From Candidatus Poriferisocius aerobius (GTDB lineage Bacteria; Actinomycetota; Acidimicrobiia; Acidimicrobiales; Bin134), in assembly GCA_028278955.1 (NCBI GenBank), contig JAPYOC010000078.1, forward strand, positions 1-38,786: DNA of 38,786 bases. The letters are read 5' to 3'. The notes beneath the pieces are model-generated. The model ran no database searches. It worked only from the letters and a program-made list of their open reading frames with translations, and had not been told where the DNA came from. Of this stretch, positions 1 to 7,225 are shown in pieces; within the stretch, counting starts at the first letter, position 1, and each line of letters begins with the position of its first letter. A program made the position numbers and the translations under genes.

Positions 1-904
1 AGCCGAGGCGGTCGAGCATCTCGGGGCGGCGCTGCCAGTTCTTCTCCACCCCCACCCGCAGCTCGAGGAACGCTCCCTTGGGGAGCTGTGACCGGGTCGC
101 CGTGCCCACCCGTTTGAGCACGGTGCCCTTCTTGCCGATCACCATCGGCTTCTGCGATTCCCGCTCCACCAGGATCTCCACCTTGATGCGGGGCCACTCC
201 CACTCGGTCACCGCCACGGTGATGGAGTGGGGCAGCTCCTGGCGGGTGGCGGCCAGAAGCTGCTCGCGCACCAGCTCGGCCACCCAGCGGGCCTCGGGCA
301 TGTCGCGCACCACCTCGGCCGGGTACAGCGGCGGGCCGGGGGGCATCAGCTCGCACAGCCGGTCGGCCAGGGCGTCCACCCCCTTGCCGGTGCGGGCCGA
401 GGTGGGGAAGTACTCGGCGAACCCGAGCTCGCCGGCCGCCCCAAGCTGGGCCGCCACCTTGGAGCGGGGGGCGGCGTCGATCTTGGTCACCACCACGATG
501 GAGTCGGGGCCGAGCCGCTCGGCGATGAACCGGTCGCCCCGGCCCAGCGGGCGGGTGGCGTCGATGCACAGGCACACCGCGTCCACGTCGGCGGCCGCGG
601 CGGCCGCGGCGGCGTTCAGCCGCTCGCCCAGCGCAGTGCGGGGCTTGTGGATGCCGGGGGTGTCCACGAACACCACCTGCACGCCGTGGCGGTGCAGCAC
701 CCCCCGGATGGCGTGGCGGGTGGTCTGGGCCTTGTCGGACACGATGGCCACCTTGGTGCCCAAGATGGCGTTCACCAGGGTGGACTTGCCCGAGTTGGGC
801 CGCCCCAGCAGCGCCACGAATCCCGACCGGAAGCCGTCCCAGAGGTTCTGTCCGCCGGGTTCGCCGCCCGGCTCTCCCGCCGGCATGTTTCCCTGGTCGG
901 CCAT
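1..904 (-). CDS. era: GTPase Era, nearly complete (C-terminus cut by window edge)
   Basis: Era is a ribosome-associated GTPase that binds 16S rRNA through a C-terminal KH domain and helps mature the 30S subunit. Reading leftward from ATG at 904, the protein has a 25-residue flexible N-terminus and then the P-loop GRPNSGKST. The switch region follows (SDKAQTTRHAIRG) and then the G3 motif DTPGIHKPR. The last visible residues, VEKNWQRRPEMLDRLG, match the KH-domain end of the family, so only a few residues are missing beyond position 1. It is divergent from smpB with 62 bp between the starts. In many bacteria era directly follows ybeY and corC; here those genes end at 8847 on the same strand, about 8 kb away. 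The family call is secure. Confidence 0.95.
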   Translation of the reverse strand, partial: MADQGNMPAGEPGGEPGGQNLWDGFRSGFVALLGRPNSGKSTLVNAILGTKVAIVSDKAQTTRHAIRGVLHRHGVQVVFVDTPGIHKPRTALGERLNAAAAAAAADVDAVCLCIDATRPLGRGDRFIAERLGPDSIVVVTKIDAAPRSKVAAQLGAAGELGFAEYFPTSARTGKGVDALADRLCELMPPGPPLYPAEVVRDMPEARWVAELVREQLLAATRQELPHSITVAVTEWEWPRIKVEILVERESQKPMVIGKKGTVLKRVGTATRSQLPKGAFLELRVGVEKNWQRRPEMLDRLG

Positions 905-966
905 TGCGCCCACACTACCGGCGAAATGCCGGCGCCCATCCCCCGCAGGCGGGGTACGTTGGGCAA

Positions 967-1467
967 ATGGCCGGGATGAAGCCGGGGTCGAGCCGCGAGC
1001 TGGGGCGCACCAAGACGGTGGCCGCCAATCGCCGCGCCCGGCGAGACTTCGAGATCATCGACGAGTTCGAGGCCGGCCTGGTGCTGGAGGGCTCGGAGGT
1101 GAAGTCGCTGCGGGAGTCCAAGGTGGCGCTCGCCGAGTCGTACGCCCGCATGGCCGACGGCGAGCTGTGGCTCCAGTCTCTGCACATAGCCCCCTACTCC
1201 CACACCGGCGGCGCCGCCGGCCACGACCCCGACCGGCCCAAGAAACTGCTGTTGCACCGCGGCGAGCTGAACCGCATCAAGGCCCGCCTCGAGCAAGACC
1301 GCCTGACCGTGGTGCCCTTGTCGCTGTACTTCAAACAGGGCCGGGCCAAGGTGCTGATCGGCCTGGCCCGAGGCCGCCGCAAAGCCGACAAGCGCCAGGC
1401 CATCGCCGAAGAAGACGCCCGCCGCGAAGCCCGCCAAGAGATGGGCCGATCCGCCGACCACAGATGA
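967..1467 (+). CDS. smpB: SsrA-binding protein SmpB
   Basis: SmpB binds tmRNA and brings it to stalled ribosomes for trans-translation. The 166-residue product has the family core: an OB-fold with FEIIDEFEAGLVLEGSEVKSLR near residues 30-50, then LALAESYAR-type and LHIAPYSH segments. The basic tail (LARGRRKADKRQ) inserts into the ribosomal mRNA channel. I chose the ATG at 967 because the reading frame upstream of it overlaps era and has no SmpB similarity; ATG at 976 is an alternative. The partner RNA gene ssrA lies 1 kb downstream on the same strand. The last 50 bases of the gene and the DNA just after it reappear, diverged, at 2232-2333, so the 3' end belongs to a direct repeat. Confidence 0.95.
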   Translation: MAGMKPGSSRELGRTKTVAANRRARRDFEIIDEFEAGLVLEGSEVKSLRESKVALAESYARMADGELWLQSLHIAPYSHTGGAAGHDPDRPKKLLLHRGELNRIKARLEQDRLTVVPLSLYFKQGRAKVLIGLARGRRKADKRQAIAEEDARREARQEMGRSADHR

Positions 1468-1519
1468 CGGGGCTGCCAGCGTCAAGCGGCACCCCTGCGA
1501 TGCCTGATCGTTCGAGCCG
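1417..1519 (+). repeat. Imperfect direct repeat, copy 1 (smpB 3' end)
   Basis: This 103-base segment covers the last codons and stop of smpB plus about 50 bases beyond. It aligns with 2232-2333 at an offset of 814-815 bases. By eye, the first 52 bases differ at about 5 positions; the second half is weaker but still alignable, ending in a shared TTCGA core. The two copies enclose the toxin-antitoxin-like pair exactly. Confidence 0.75.
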
Positions 1520-1566
1520 GCGCGAAACCCAGAGTGAATAAGCGCGTGGGATCGATGCCCGCCCTG

Positions 1567-1884
1567 CTATCTGGGTGCTTCGCCTACGTAGTGGACCAGC
1601 GTGCCGGATTCGGATTCGCTCCACAGGATGATCCATTCCACGCCCGACCCGTAGACGGGTGTCCCCCATATAGGCGGAGTTTGGTAGCGGAGCCGCCAAA
1701 CCGATGCGTCACCCGGGTCGATTTCGAGCACATCGAGCATGTCATTCACCTGGTCATAAAGTCGGCGGCGAGCGGAGTCGGCCTCGAGAGCGGAGAGCTG
1801 CCTGTCGGCGTCAGGAAAAAACAGCAGTTCAGCCACCCGTGAGACAGTAGCCCTCAAGACTGCCGCATCGGGGCGATCGGGCAC
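1567..1884 (-). CDS. Putative RelE/ParE-superfamily toxin-like protein
   Basis: A 105-residue protein starting at GTG 1884. An N-terminal helical half (ALEADSARRRLYDQVNDMLD) is followed by a beta-rich half with DPGDASVWRLRYQTP, VEWIILWSE and GTLVHYVG. The order of helix-helix, dP..a..rlR, then strands ending in W and a vhyVg-type strand resembles RelE/ParE-fold toxins, which act as ribosome-dependent mRNA nucleases or gyrase poisons. No catalytic residue set can be assigned by eye, so the mechanism is open. The gene is divergent from the antitoxin-like gene at 2007, with a repeat-rich 122-bp spacer between them, and the pair sits inside a direct repeat between smpB and ssrA. Alternative: a conserved non-toxin protein of the same fold. 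Confidence 0.6.
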   Translation of the reverse strand: MPDRPDAAVLRATVSRVAELLFFPDADRQLSALEADSARRRLYDQVNDMLDVLEIDPGDASVWRLRYQTPPIWGTPVYGSGVEWIILWSESESGTLVHYVGEAPR

Positions 1885-1887
1885 CGT

Positions 1888-1972
1888 GTTTACTGCCCCA
1901 ATGTGGATGCGCTATCTTGTGAGCAGTCAACATCTCGCGAGCAGTAAACGCAGGCTCGCCGCAGGTTGACTG
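1888..1972. promoter_or_regulatory. Four-copy CAGTMAAC operator-like array in divergent TA promoter
   Basis: The spacer between the divergent genes holds the octamer CAGTAAAC or CAGTCAAC four times. It is inverted at 1888-1895 (GTTTACTG), direct at 1924-1931 (CAGTCAAC), direct at 1942-1949 (CAGTAAAC) and inverted at 1965-1972 (GTTGACTG). Copies 1 and 3 are perfect inverted partners, as are copies 2 and 4. The pattern suits autoregulation by the antitoxin or TA complex; binding itself is inference. Confidence 0.5.
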
Positions 1973-2006
1973 GCCCGGGGCCAACAACATCAGGAAGAGA
2001 ACCCAA

Positions 2007-2255
2007 ATGCCACAGCTCGTTGAACTCGATGCTCGCCGCAGGGTAGCCCTTGGGCGTCTGGGCAACCCCGAGCACACCCGCTATCTGGTAACGGAACATC
2101 CCGATGGGTCCCTAGTGCTGACACCCGCGGTGGTCATGACCGCCCATGAGGCGGCGCTACTGCGCACCCCCGATCTCGTGGCCCAGATCGAAGGGGAAAT
2201 CGCCAACCCGTCAAAGGCCGCACCATCATCAGCCCGCCGCGAGGCCCGCCAATAG
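2007..2255 (+). CDS. Putative antitoxin (AbrB/SpoVT-like, small DNA-binding type)
   Basis: An 82-residue protein with ATG at 2007. The first 40 residues read as a short beta-rich swapped-hairpin-like domain: LVELDARRRVALGRLG, then HTRYLVTEHPDGSLVLTPA. That layout resembles AbrB-type antitoxins, in which a bait strand with ld.rrRv.LG is followed by a second strand set. A helical C-terminus (MTAHEAALLRTPDLVAQIEGEI) would neutralise a partner. The natural partner is the divergent RelE/ParE-like gene at 1567-1884. The C-terminal residues ARREARQ are encoded by the second copy of the direct repeat and match the ARREARQ near the SmpB C-terminus, so the gene end was apparently built from duplicated smpB sequence. 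Confidence 0.6.
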   Translation: MPQLVELDARRRVALGRLGNPEHTRYLVTEHPDGSLVLTPAVVMTAHEAALLRTPDLVAQIEGEIANPSKAAPSSARREARQ

Positions 2256-2333
2256 ATGAGCCGACCCGCCGACAACAGATGACACCGCGGTCTGCATCAA
2301 GCAGTATCCCCACGATGCCAAGCGTTTCGACCG
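2232..2333 (+). repeat. Imperfect direct repeat, copy 2 (antitoxin 3' end)
   Basis: Diverged copy of 1417-1519. It supplies the last codons and stop of the antitoxin-like gene and about 75 bases of the leader region before ssrA. The remaining DNA to 2431 is T-rich then G-rich; a TATCAT box at 2397-2402 is a weak candidate -10 element for ssrA. Confidence 0.75.
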
Positions 2334-2431
2334 TTCTTTTTGAACAAGGCAATTCTAAAGCGTCCGAATTCGGGGGGTGATGTCGGGCTGGGGGGGTATC
2401 ATGGCACCGCACCTTGACAACCAGTGCACAC

Positions 2432-2816
2432 GGGGCTGATCGGTTTCGACGTTGGGACCGGGGGCTGCGCTGTGCGACCCGAGTTGCTCAGACTCGCAAA
2501 ACGGGGCAACCAACTAAACGGCGAAGACCGTCAACTTCTCGCAGCCTGATCAATCTGGCTAAGAGAAGCACCGCGACCGGCAACGGCACGCGGGGCCAGT
2601 CCACCGCAGCCCGGCAACAGAAGCGGCGGAGACAGTAGGGACAGACCACTGGCGGCGGGAAAGACCGCTGACCCCGGGGAACAGACCCGGTGGCGGGCCC
2701 CGAGCGGGGGCCGCCCGACCCGGCGGCGCGGCTGCCATCGACGCCGCACACCGGGAATGGTCGTATCACAGTCAGAGCCCGCCCAGCGGACGGGGGTTCG
2801 ATTCCCCCCAGCTCCA
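2432..2816 (+). ncRNA. ssrA: Transfer-messenger RNA (tmRNA)
   Basis: tmRNA rescues stalled ribosomes by acting first as alanyl-tRNA and then as an mRNA for a degradation tag. The 5' end GGGGCUG (2432-2438) pairs with CAGCUCC (2809-2815) as a seven-pair acceptor stem with one G-U. It is followed by the conserved GGUUUCGAC block. The T arm is a GGGGG/CCCCC stem (2792-2796 with 2804-2808) around the loop UUCGAUU. The discriminator is A2816; CCA is not encoded. The tag frame lies at 2496-2549. The 385-base length fits one-piece bacterial tmRNA. Its protein partner smpB is upstream on the same strand. The ends are inferred from base pairing. Confidence 0.95.
2496..2549 (+). other. tmRNA proteolysis-tag reading frame
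   Basis: The frame from the resume codon GCA at 2496 reads AKRGNQLNGEDRQLLAA and stops at TGA 2547-2549. It ends in the LAA tail recognised by ClpXP-type proteases, and its Ala start fits family practice. The tag is 17 residues long. The exact resume codon is inferred from the frame. Confidence 0.8.
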
Positions 2817-2888
2817 CTTGCCTAGTGGTGGGCCTCGCAGAAATAATCGCGCGTGTCATGCTCGCCAACGCCAACGAGATCTGCTTGT

Positions 2889-3521
2889 CTAGCCAAAGAC
2901 TTCCCGCAGCCATACCAAAAACGCCTGCGCGGTTGGAGCGCCATCGTCAAAAAGGCCCATCCTGACAGAAAGACCCATCGGCAAACCGCTGTTTTTGCCA
3001 GCCAGCCACGCGTGAACTTCGGCCTTCGACCGCTTCGGTTGCCGAGGAACCAGTTGTTCGAAGGCGTCATAAATGTAAGTTCGGGCCAGCGGCCAGATGG
3101 GGTCGTCAGGCGGAACGAGCCCGCTGAGGAAGTCTTCAAGTTCGCCGTCACTTGAATTGTCGGGCATAAGCCAGACACCGACTTTCGGAAGTCCACTGCG
3201 GGCCAACTCCGGCTTCACTACAGTGCCATCGGCTGTGGGATGCGGTGGAAGTCGGATTCCCACGGAAATGAACTGGTTTCTGATTTCTTGCCAGCGTGCT
3301 TCCAACTTGTCGTTGGCGTCCACGACGACGCCAAGAGATATTCGGCCCGAAACGAGCGCTTCGTTCCGAATGCTCTGAATGACTTCTTGGATACCGCCCT
3401 TCGCATTCACACTAAAGTCAACTGCATTTCCGGCACGCTGATAGAGGTGGCAGATGACATGTTCGTCGTCAGCGTCTTCGACAAGCAGCAGCTTTGCATC
3501 GTCTGGTTTGGGTAAGGGCAC
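2889..3521 (-). CDS. DUF3226-type Toprim-like protein, putative defence effector
   Basis: A 210-residue protein starting at GTG 3521, with the AAGGA ribosome site overlapping the stop of the ATPase gene (7-bp gap), so the two are surely cotranscribed. The N-terminus has LLLVEDADDEH (Glu15), a strand and acidic cluster typical of Toprim-like folds. A second acidic motif, VVVDANDK, contains Asp68 and Asp71. A third segment, GVWLMPDNSSDGELEDFL (residues 115-132), is the hallmark of DUF3226 proteins. By analogy with OLD and PARIS Toprim partners it may be a metal-dependent nuclease released or activated by the ATPase; that activity is inference. The base composition is visibly more AT-rich than the flanking core genes, suggesting transfer. 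Confidence 0.7.
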   Translation of the reverse strand: MPLPKPDDAKLLLVEDADDEHVICHLYQRAGNAVDFSVNAKGGIQEVIQSIRNEALVSGRISLGVVVDANDKLEARWQEIRNQFISVGIRLPPHPTADGTVVKPELARSGLPKVGVWLMPDNSSDGELEDFLSGLVPPDDPIWPLARTYIYDAFEQLVPRQPKRSKAEVHAWLAGKNSGLPMGLSVRMGLFDDGAPTAQAFLVWLREVFG

Positions 3522-3528
3522 TCAATCC

Positions 3529-4668
3529 TTACCTAACTTCGATGCCCTGGGTGGCAGCTATGTTGAGATCAGCCTCGGAATATTCAACGGAGCGAAGTGA
3601 GCCGTTTTCGCCATCAGGCTCCAGACGCACCACAACACCTTCTGAACCCTCGTCCTCACATGCGGCCTGAGCGAAGCCAGCGACGCAGTCCCAGCTGTGC
3701 GTCGTAGCTAGGATTTGGACATCGTGCTCTCGTGCTACGCGCAGCACCATAGCCCAGTAGTCGTGCAAAAGCTTGTAATGAATGCCGTTCTCAGCCTCGT
3801 CAATGAGGAGAAACCCTCCCTTTGCATTGACCAAACCCAGCGCTATTCCCAGCATGCGAACAGCACCGTCTCCTAAACTGTGAAGCGGAACGCGAGCACC
3901 CCGTGCCGGCTTGACCATCATCCGTCTGCCCACAGCATACCTCGACCGCTCTATCGTTGCGACGCCATCGATTTCTATTCGGCACGCGAGCTGTAGTGCA
4001 TCTACTACAAGTTCTTCGCTCGGTGTGAGAGCAACTTCATCCCAGTGTTCGGCAAGTTGACGATTCCCTGCAACATCAGGCCTCAACAAGACACAAGGCA
4101 CATTGTCTGGCCAACCCTCTTCACCGATTCCACGAACTCTTTTCCAATTGCGCTTAGGAAGAGGGTTAGGTCTTGCGAAGTCTTCTAACAGGACTGGTTG
4201 GTACTCAGTAGAGTTTCGGAATGAAATTCGTAAAATCGGACCCCCCAGCGCTGACCGTTGCCGCTCGAGCTGCTCTAGCCACTCGGGAGGAAGATCTACT
4301 GCCGTCACCGCCTCGACCGTCAACGGCGAATGATCTCCTACTGCCCCGATCGAGAACTGGTCGTGCTGGGCAGGCTTGCGACCATAGAACAATGCATCGA
4401 ATGCGAGGCGTTCCATACGATTGTCATCGTCGTCCTGTGAGGTTTCAATCTCGTGATGGCCTATCAGAACATTACGAAATGAGACGGAGTCACAGTGGCG
4501 GGCCAACAACTGGATCGCATCGAGCACTGTCGTCTTGCCAACGCCGTTCCGACCTGTGAGCAACGTCACGCGGCCTAGCCGTTCGATGTCCAAATGATTG
4601 ACACCGCGGAAGCCGCGAATCGCTAGCGACGGCATATGCAGGCCGTTTGTCCTCATGTGCTCAGACAT
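3529..4668 (-). CDS. OLD/RecF-like AAA ATPase (AAA_15/AAA_21 type), putative defence sensor
   Basis: A 379-residue ABC-class ATPase of the OLD/SMC-related kind. The N-terminal strand SLAIRGFRGVNHLDIERLG leads into Walker A GRNGVGKTT (residues 39-47). An insert of about 200 residues follows, and then Walker B FLLIDEAENGIH (about 287-298) and the switch-His region ILATTHSWDC. There is no fused Toprim domain; instead a separate Toprim-like DUF3226 gene starts 7 bp after the stop, giving a split OLD-like layout. Known two-gene relatives include PARIS (AriA ATPase with a DUF4435 partner), where the ATPase senses a phage trigger. The gene sits just downstream of ssrA and beside a nuclease-like gene and a decayed Fic gene. 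The start could also be an internal ATG 4 or 11 codons downstream. Confidence 0.8.
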   Translation of the reverse strand: MSEHMRTNGLHMPSLAIRGFRGVNHLDIERLGRVTLLTGRNGVGKTTVLDAIQLLARHCDSVSFRNVLIGHHEIETSQDDDDNRMERLAFDALFYGRKPAQHDQFSIGAVGDHSPLTVEAVTAVDLPPEWLEQLERQRSALGGPILRISFRNSTEYQPVLLEDFARPNPLPKRNWKRVRGIGEEGWPDNVPCVLLRPDVAGNRQLAEHWDEVALTPSEELVVDALQLACRIEIDGVATIERSRYAVGRRMMVKPARGARVPLHSLGDGAVRMLGIALGLVNAKGGFLLIDEAENGIHYKLLHDYWAMVLRVAREHDVQILATTHSWDCVAGFAQAACEDEGSEGVVVRLEPDGENGSLRSVEYSEADLNIAATQGIEVR

Positions 4669-4972
4669 CTTCTACTGCCAAGTTCCTTCTCAATCCTTGC
4701 CGAACAGATCGCACAACCATGCCTCGGACATGCGCTCAGGCAAATCACCGAAATGCAGCAGCCGACGAGGCACATCAACAATGGTACACGAAAGCAGCGG
4801 TATTTTGGCTGCCTTAGTCAAGCGTCCGCGACCCCACCAAGCTCCAGGTGGCCTGGACATAGCTTCTGCTTCCAAGCACGCCTCTCCAAAGGGGGGCCTC
4901 AACTGAAGGGCTGCACCCGCGGATGAGCGATGCACAGTTGCAAGCGTTGTCGGGACAGGGCAAGCTGCGGGC
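4669..4972. other. Intergenic region between ATPase and SRPBCC genes
   Basis: This 304-base spacer separates the divergent ATPase (-) and SRPBCC (+) genes and must contain both promoters. A minus-strand open frame at 4690-4983 would give 97 residues ending in LPERMSEAWLCDLFGKD. It overlaps the start of the SRPBCC gene and has no recognisable family. It could be a gene remnant but I do not call it a gene. No clear repeat or RNA was seen. Confidence 0.4.
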
Positions 4973-5746
4973 ATGGCAGACACGGGATGTGCGATTGACT
5001 TGTCGGTCGAGGTGGTCGGCGACGTCGAGACGGTGTGGCGGGCAGTAGCGACGGGGCCGGGGATCTCGTCGTGGTATGTGCCTCACACCGTCGAGGAACG
5101 CGCCGGGGGAACAGCGACGGCATCTTTCGGACCCGAGCCCGAGATGCAGATCACAGGCCGGGTCGCCGTATGGGCACCGCCGCATCGCATTGTGTTCGAC
5201 GGCGGCGACGGCGGCGACGGCCTCTCCTTCGAGTGGACTGTCGAGCCGCACGACGACAACACCTGCACGGTGCGCTTGCACAACGCCGGCTTCGCCGACG
5301 GCGACCCGCAATACGATGCCATGACCGACGGCTGGAAGCTGTTCATGGCCAACCTGCAACTCCACCTCGAGCACTTCGCCGGCCAGACCGCGACCAGCGC
5401 GCTGCCAATGGCGATGTGGCCGACCACCCCACAGCAAGGGTGGCAGATCCTCGCCGACGGACTCGGCATCCACAAGATGCCCGCAACCGGCGACCGGCTC
5501 GACGTGGCAGCCGACGAAGAAACAAAACTAGGCGGCACGGTCGTCGACACCGGCCCCCGCCGTATCAGCCTGCTGGCGGACACCCCCGCACCCGGCACCG
5601 CCTTTTTGACCTCCGAAGACAGCGGCGGGGCGACCATGGTCTCAGTCTGGCTGTACCTCTACGGACCAGAAAGCGTCGCCGCAACCGAACACCAAGACAC
5701 CCGCTGGCGCGCCTGGCTTGCCAACCGCGCCCCCCAAACCAACTGA
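4973..5746 (+). CDS. SRPBCC / AHSA1-like domain protein
   Basis: A 257-residue protein with an N-terminal START-like (SRPBCC, AHSA1) domain. IDLSVEVVGDVETVWRAVAT is the first strand and helix, SWYVPHTVEERAGGTATASF the typical second strand block, then GRVAVWAPPHRIVFDGGD and LSFEWTVEPHDDNTCTVRL. A helix near residues 125-140 (MTDGWKLFMANLQLHLEHF) closes the hydrophobic cavity. The last 100 residues look like a partial second copy or an added domain. Family members bind hydrophobic ligands or act as co-chaperone-like factors; no substrate can be named. The start at ATG 4973 is the first plausible one. The next gene on the strand begins 76 bp later with its own ribosome site. Confidence 0.8.
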   Translation: MADTGCAIDLSVEVVGDVETVWRAVATGPGISSWYVPHTVEERAGGTATASFGPEPEMQITGRVAVWAPPHRIVFDGGDGGDGLSFEWTVEPHDDNTCTVRLHNAGFADGDPQYDAMTDGWKLFMANLQLHLEHFAGQTATSALPMAMWPTTPQQGWQILADGLGIHKMPATGDRLDVAADEETKLGGTVVDTGPRRISLLADTPAPGTAFLTSEDSGGATMVSVWLYLYGPESVAATEHQDTRWRAWLANRAPQTN

Positions 5747-5822
5747 CACACCGCCAAATCCTCTACGATTAGAGGTAAGCACAGCGCCTGGGGCGCTGCG
5801 TGGACCGGCGACAAGGAGTGTC

Positions 5823-7193
5823 ATGGCTGAAACAGAGTTTGAACGAGCGCGGCTGATCCCGGTAGCGGGGATCAAGAAGGGAACCAAAGAAGTTGAGGAT
5901 AGGGCAACATCTGCACTGTTGTCGGTGATGAGCGTGGTTACCTCTTTCTGCCGGGCGCTGCTTGTCCCATTGGGTTGCACATCGACCAAAAAAGCGCGTA
6001 TTTCGGCGTTCGTCAAACCCAGCTTCAAAACCGATGACGGCCGCCTAGTCATCCCCGACGGACTCATTCACGTCCAGGTCGGCCAGAGGACAGCGTTCAA
6101 GGCACTCGTCGAGGTCAAGACCGGGCTGAACAAGCTCAGTGCCGACCAACTGAACGCATACCTGGAAGTAGCCAAAAGTGAAAGCATCGACAGCATCATC
6201 ACGATTTCCAACGAGATCGCGCCGTCGCCGGGAGTCCACCCCACCGACGGGCTGAAGGTCCGGTCTAATTCGAAGACGCAAGTCCATCACCTTTCATGGT
6301 CGCTGATCTTAACCGAGGCGGTCAAAGAGCACTCCCACCGCGGGGTTGCTGATCCCGAGCAGGCATGGATTCTCGAAGAACTCATCCGGTATCTGAACCA
6401 CGAGAAATCTGGAGTAGTGAATTTCTCAGACATGGGAGACAACTGGTCGACAGTTCTCAAAGAAGCGACCGACCGGAGCCTGTCGCGTCGAAGCCCCGAG
6501 GCTGCCGAAATCTGCCAGCGGTGGGACCAGCTTTTGAGGTTCGCTACCTTGAAGCTTGGCTCTGAGACCGGTGCCGACGTGACAGAGGTCATACCCCGTG
6601 CCCACCGCCAGAACCCGCAGGCGCGCAACAAAGAATTTGTTGCTTCGATGTGCGAAGATGGTGTGCTGTCCGGGGCCTTGCGCATCCCCGACGGAGCTGC
6701 TGACTTGTCGGTCTCCGTTGACCTAAGGACCCGCAAGGTCACCGTCAGCACCCAGCTCACAGCACCTGACGACCGGACACCCAGAGCTGCGGTCGTGTGG
6801 TTGGTGAAACAGATGAAAAATGCCCCCGATTCCGTGCTGGTAGACGTTTACCAGAAATCCCGCCGCACCCCGGTCACCGCGTCTCTGCAACAGCTGCGCG
6901 ACGACCCGAAAGCTGGGCTGCCCGAATCCAAACAGCCGCCCAACAAATTCCTGATTCGACAGCAGACCAGCATGGGAACAGGTCGCCGCTCTACTCGCAA
7001 GAAGGGGTTCATCGACTCGGTAATCGACTCAGTCATCGAGTTCTACGGCAACGTTTTCCAAGACCTCCAGACATTCGTGCCGAGCGCCCCTGCATTGGAA
7101 CGTCATACGAAGAAAGACGAAAAGAGGAACTCGTCAACCGGCCAGAACAAGTCAAGAAGCGGACAAGCGGATTGCCTCTTCGAGAACGCATAA
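5823..7193 (+). CDS. PD-(D/E)XK nuclease-like protein
   Basis: A 456-residue protein. The ATG at 5823 has an AAGGAG ribosome site 5-6 bases upstream, so the longer upstream frame is rejected. The N-terminal 140 residues carry a PD-(D/E)XK signature: VIPDGLIHV (Asp79), then ALVEVKTG (Glu97, Lys99), then ADQLNAYLEVA with the Gln and Tyr of motif IV, then SIITISNEI. The family is recurrent in actinobacteria as a hypothetical or stress-response protein with the downstream HLSWSLILTEAV and PEQAWILEELIRYLNHEKSG blocks. The C-terminus has a basic, low-complexity tail. Its place beside the ATPase/DUF3226 pair and a Fic remnant suggests a defence or stress role; nuclease activity is inferred from motif residues only. 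Confidence 0.65.
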   Translation: MAETEFERARLIPVAGIKKGTKEVEDRATSALLSVMSVVTSFCRALLVPLGCTSTKKARISAFVKPSFKTDDGRLVIPDGLIHVQVGQRTAFKALVEVKTGLNKLSADQLNAYLEVAKSESIDSIITISNEIAPSPGVHPTDGLKVRSNSKTQVHHLSWSLILTEAVKEHSHRGVADPEQAWILEELIRYLNHEKSGVVNFSDMGDNWSTVLKEATDRSLSRRSPEAAEICQRWDQLLRFATLKLGSETGADVTEVIPRAHRQNPQARNKEFVASMCEDGVLSGALRIPDGAADLSVSVDLRTRKVTVSTQLTAPDDRTPRAAVVWLVKQMKNAPDSVLVDVYQKSRRTPVTASLQQLRDDPKAGLPESKQPPNKFLIRQQTSMGTGRRSTRKKGFIDSVIDSVIEFYGNVFQDLQTFVPSAPALERHTKKDEKRNSSTGQNKSRSGQADCLFENA

Positions 7194-7225
7194 AGCGTTG
7201 CATCTGCTAGATGATGCTTAGAACC

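Noticed and set aside
2792-2816. tmRNA 3' end as an integration (att) site with a second copy downstream
   Set aside because: I found no repeat of the T-arm or acceptor end between 2817 and 8200, and no integrase gene, so an integrative element cannot be supported.
2414-2965. Several open frames across 2414-2965 on both strands
   Set aside because: They lie in or across the tmRNA gene, whose acceptor stem, T arm and tag frame explain the sequence.
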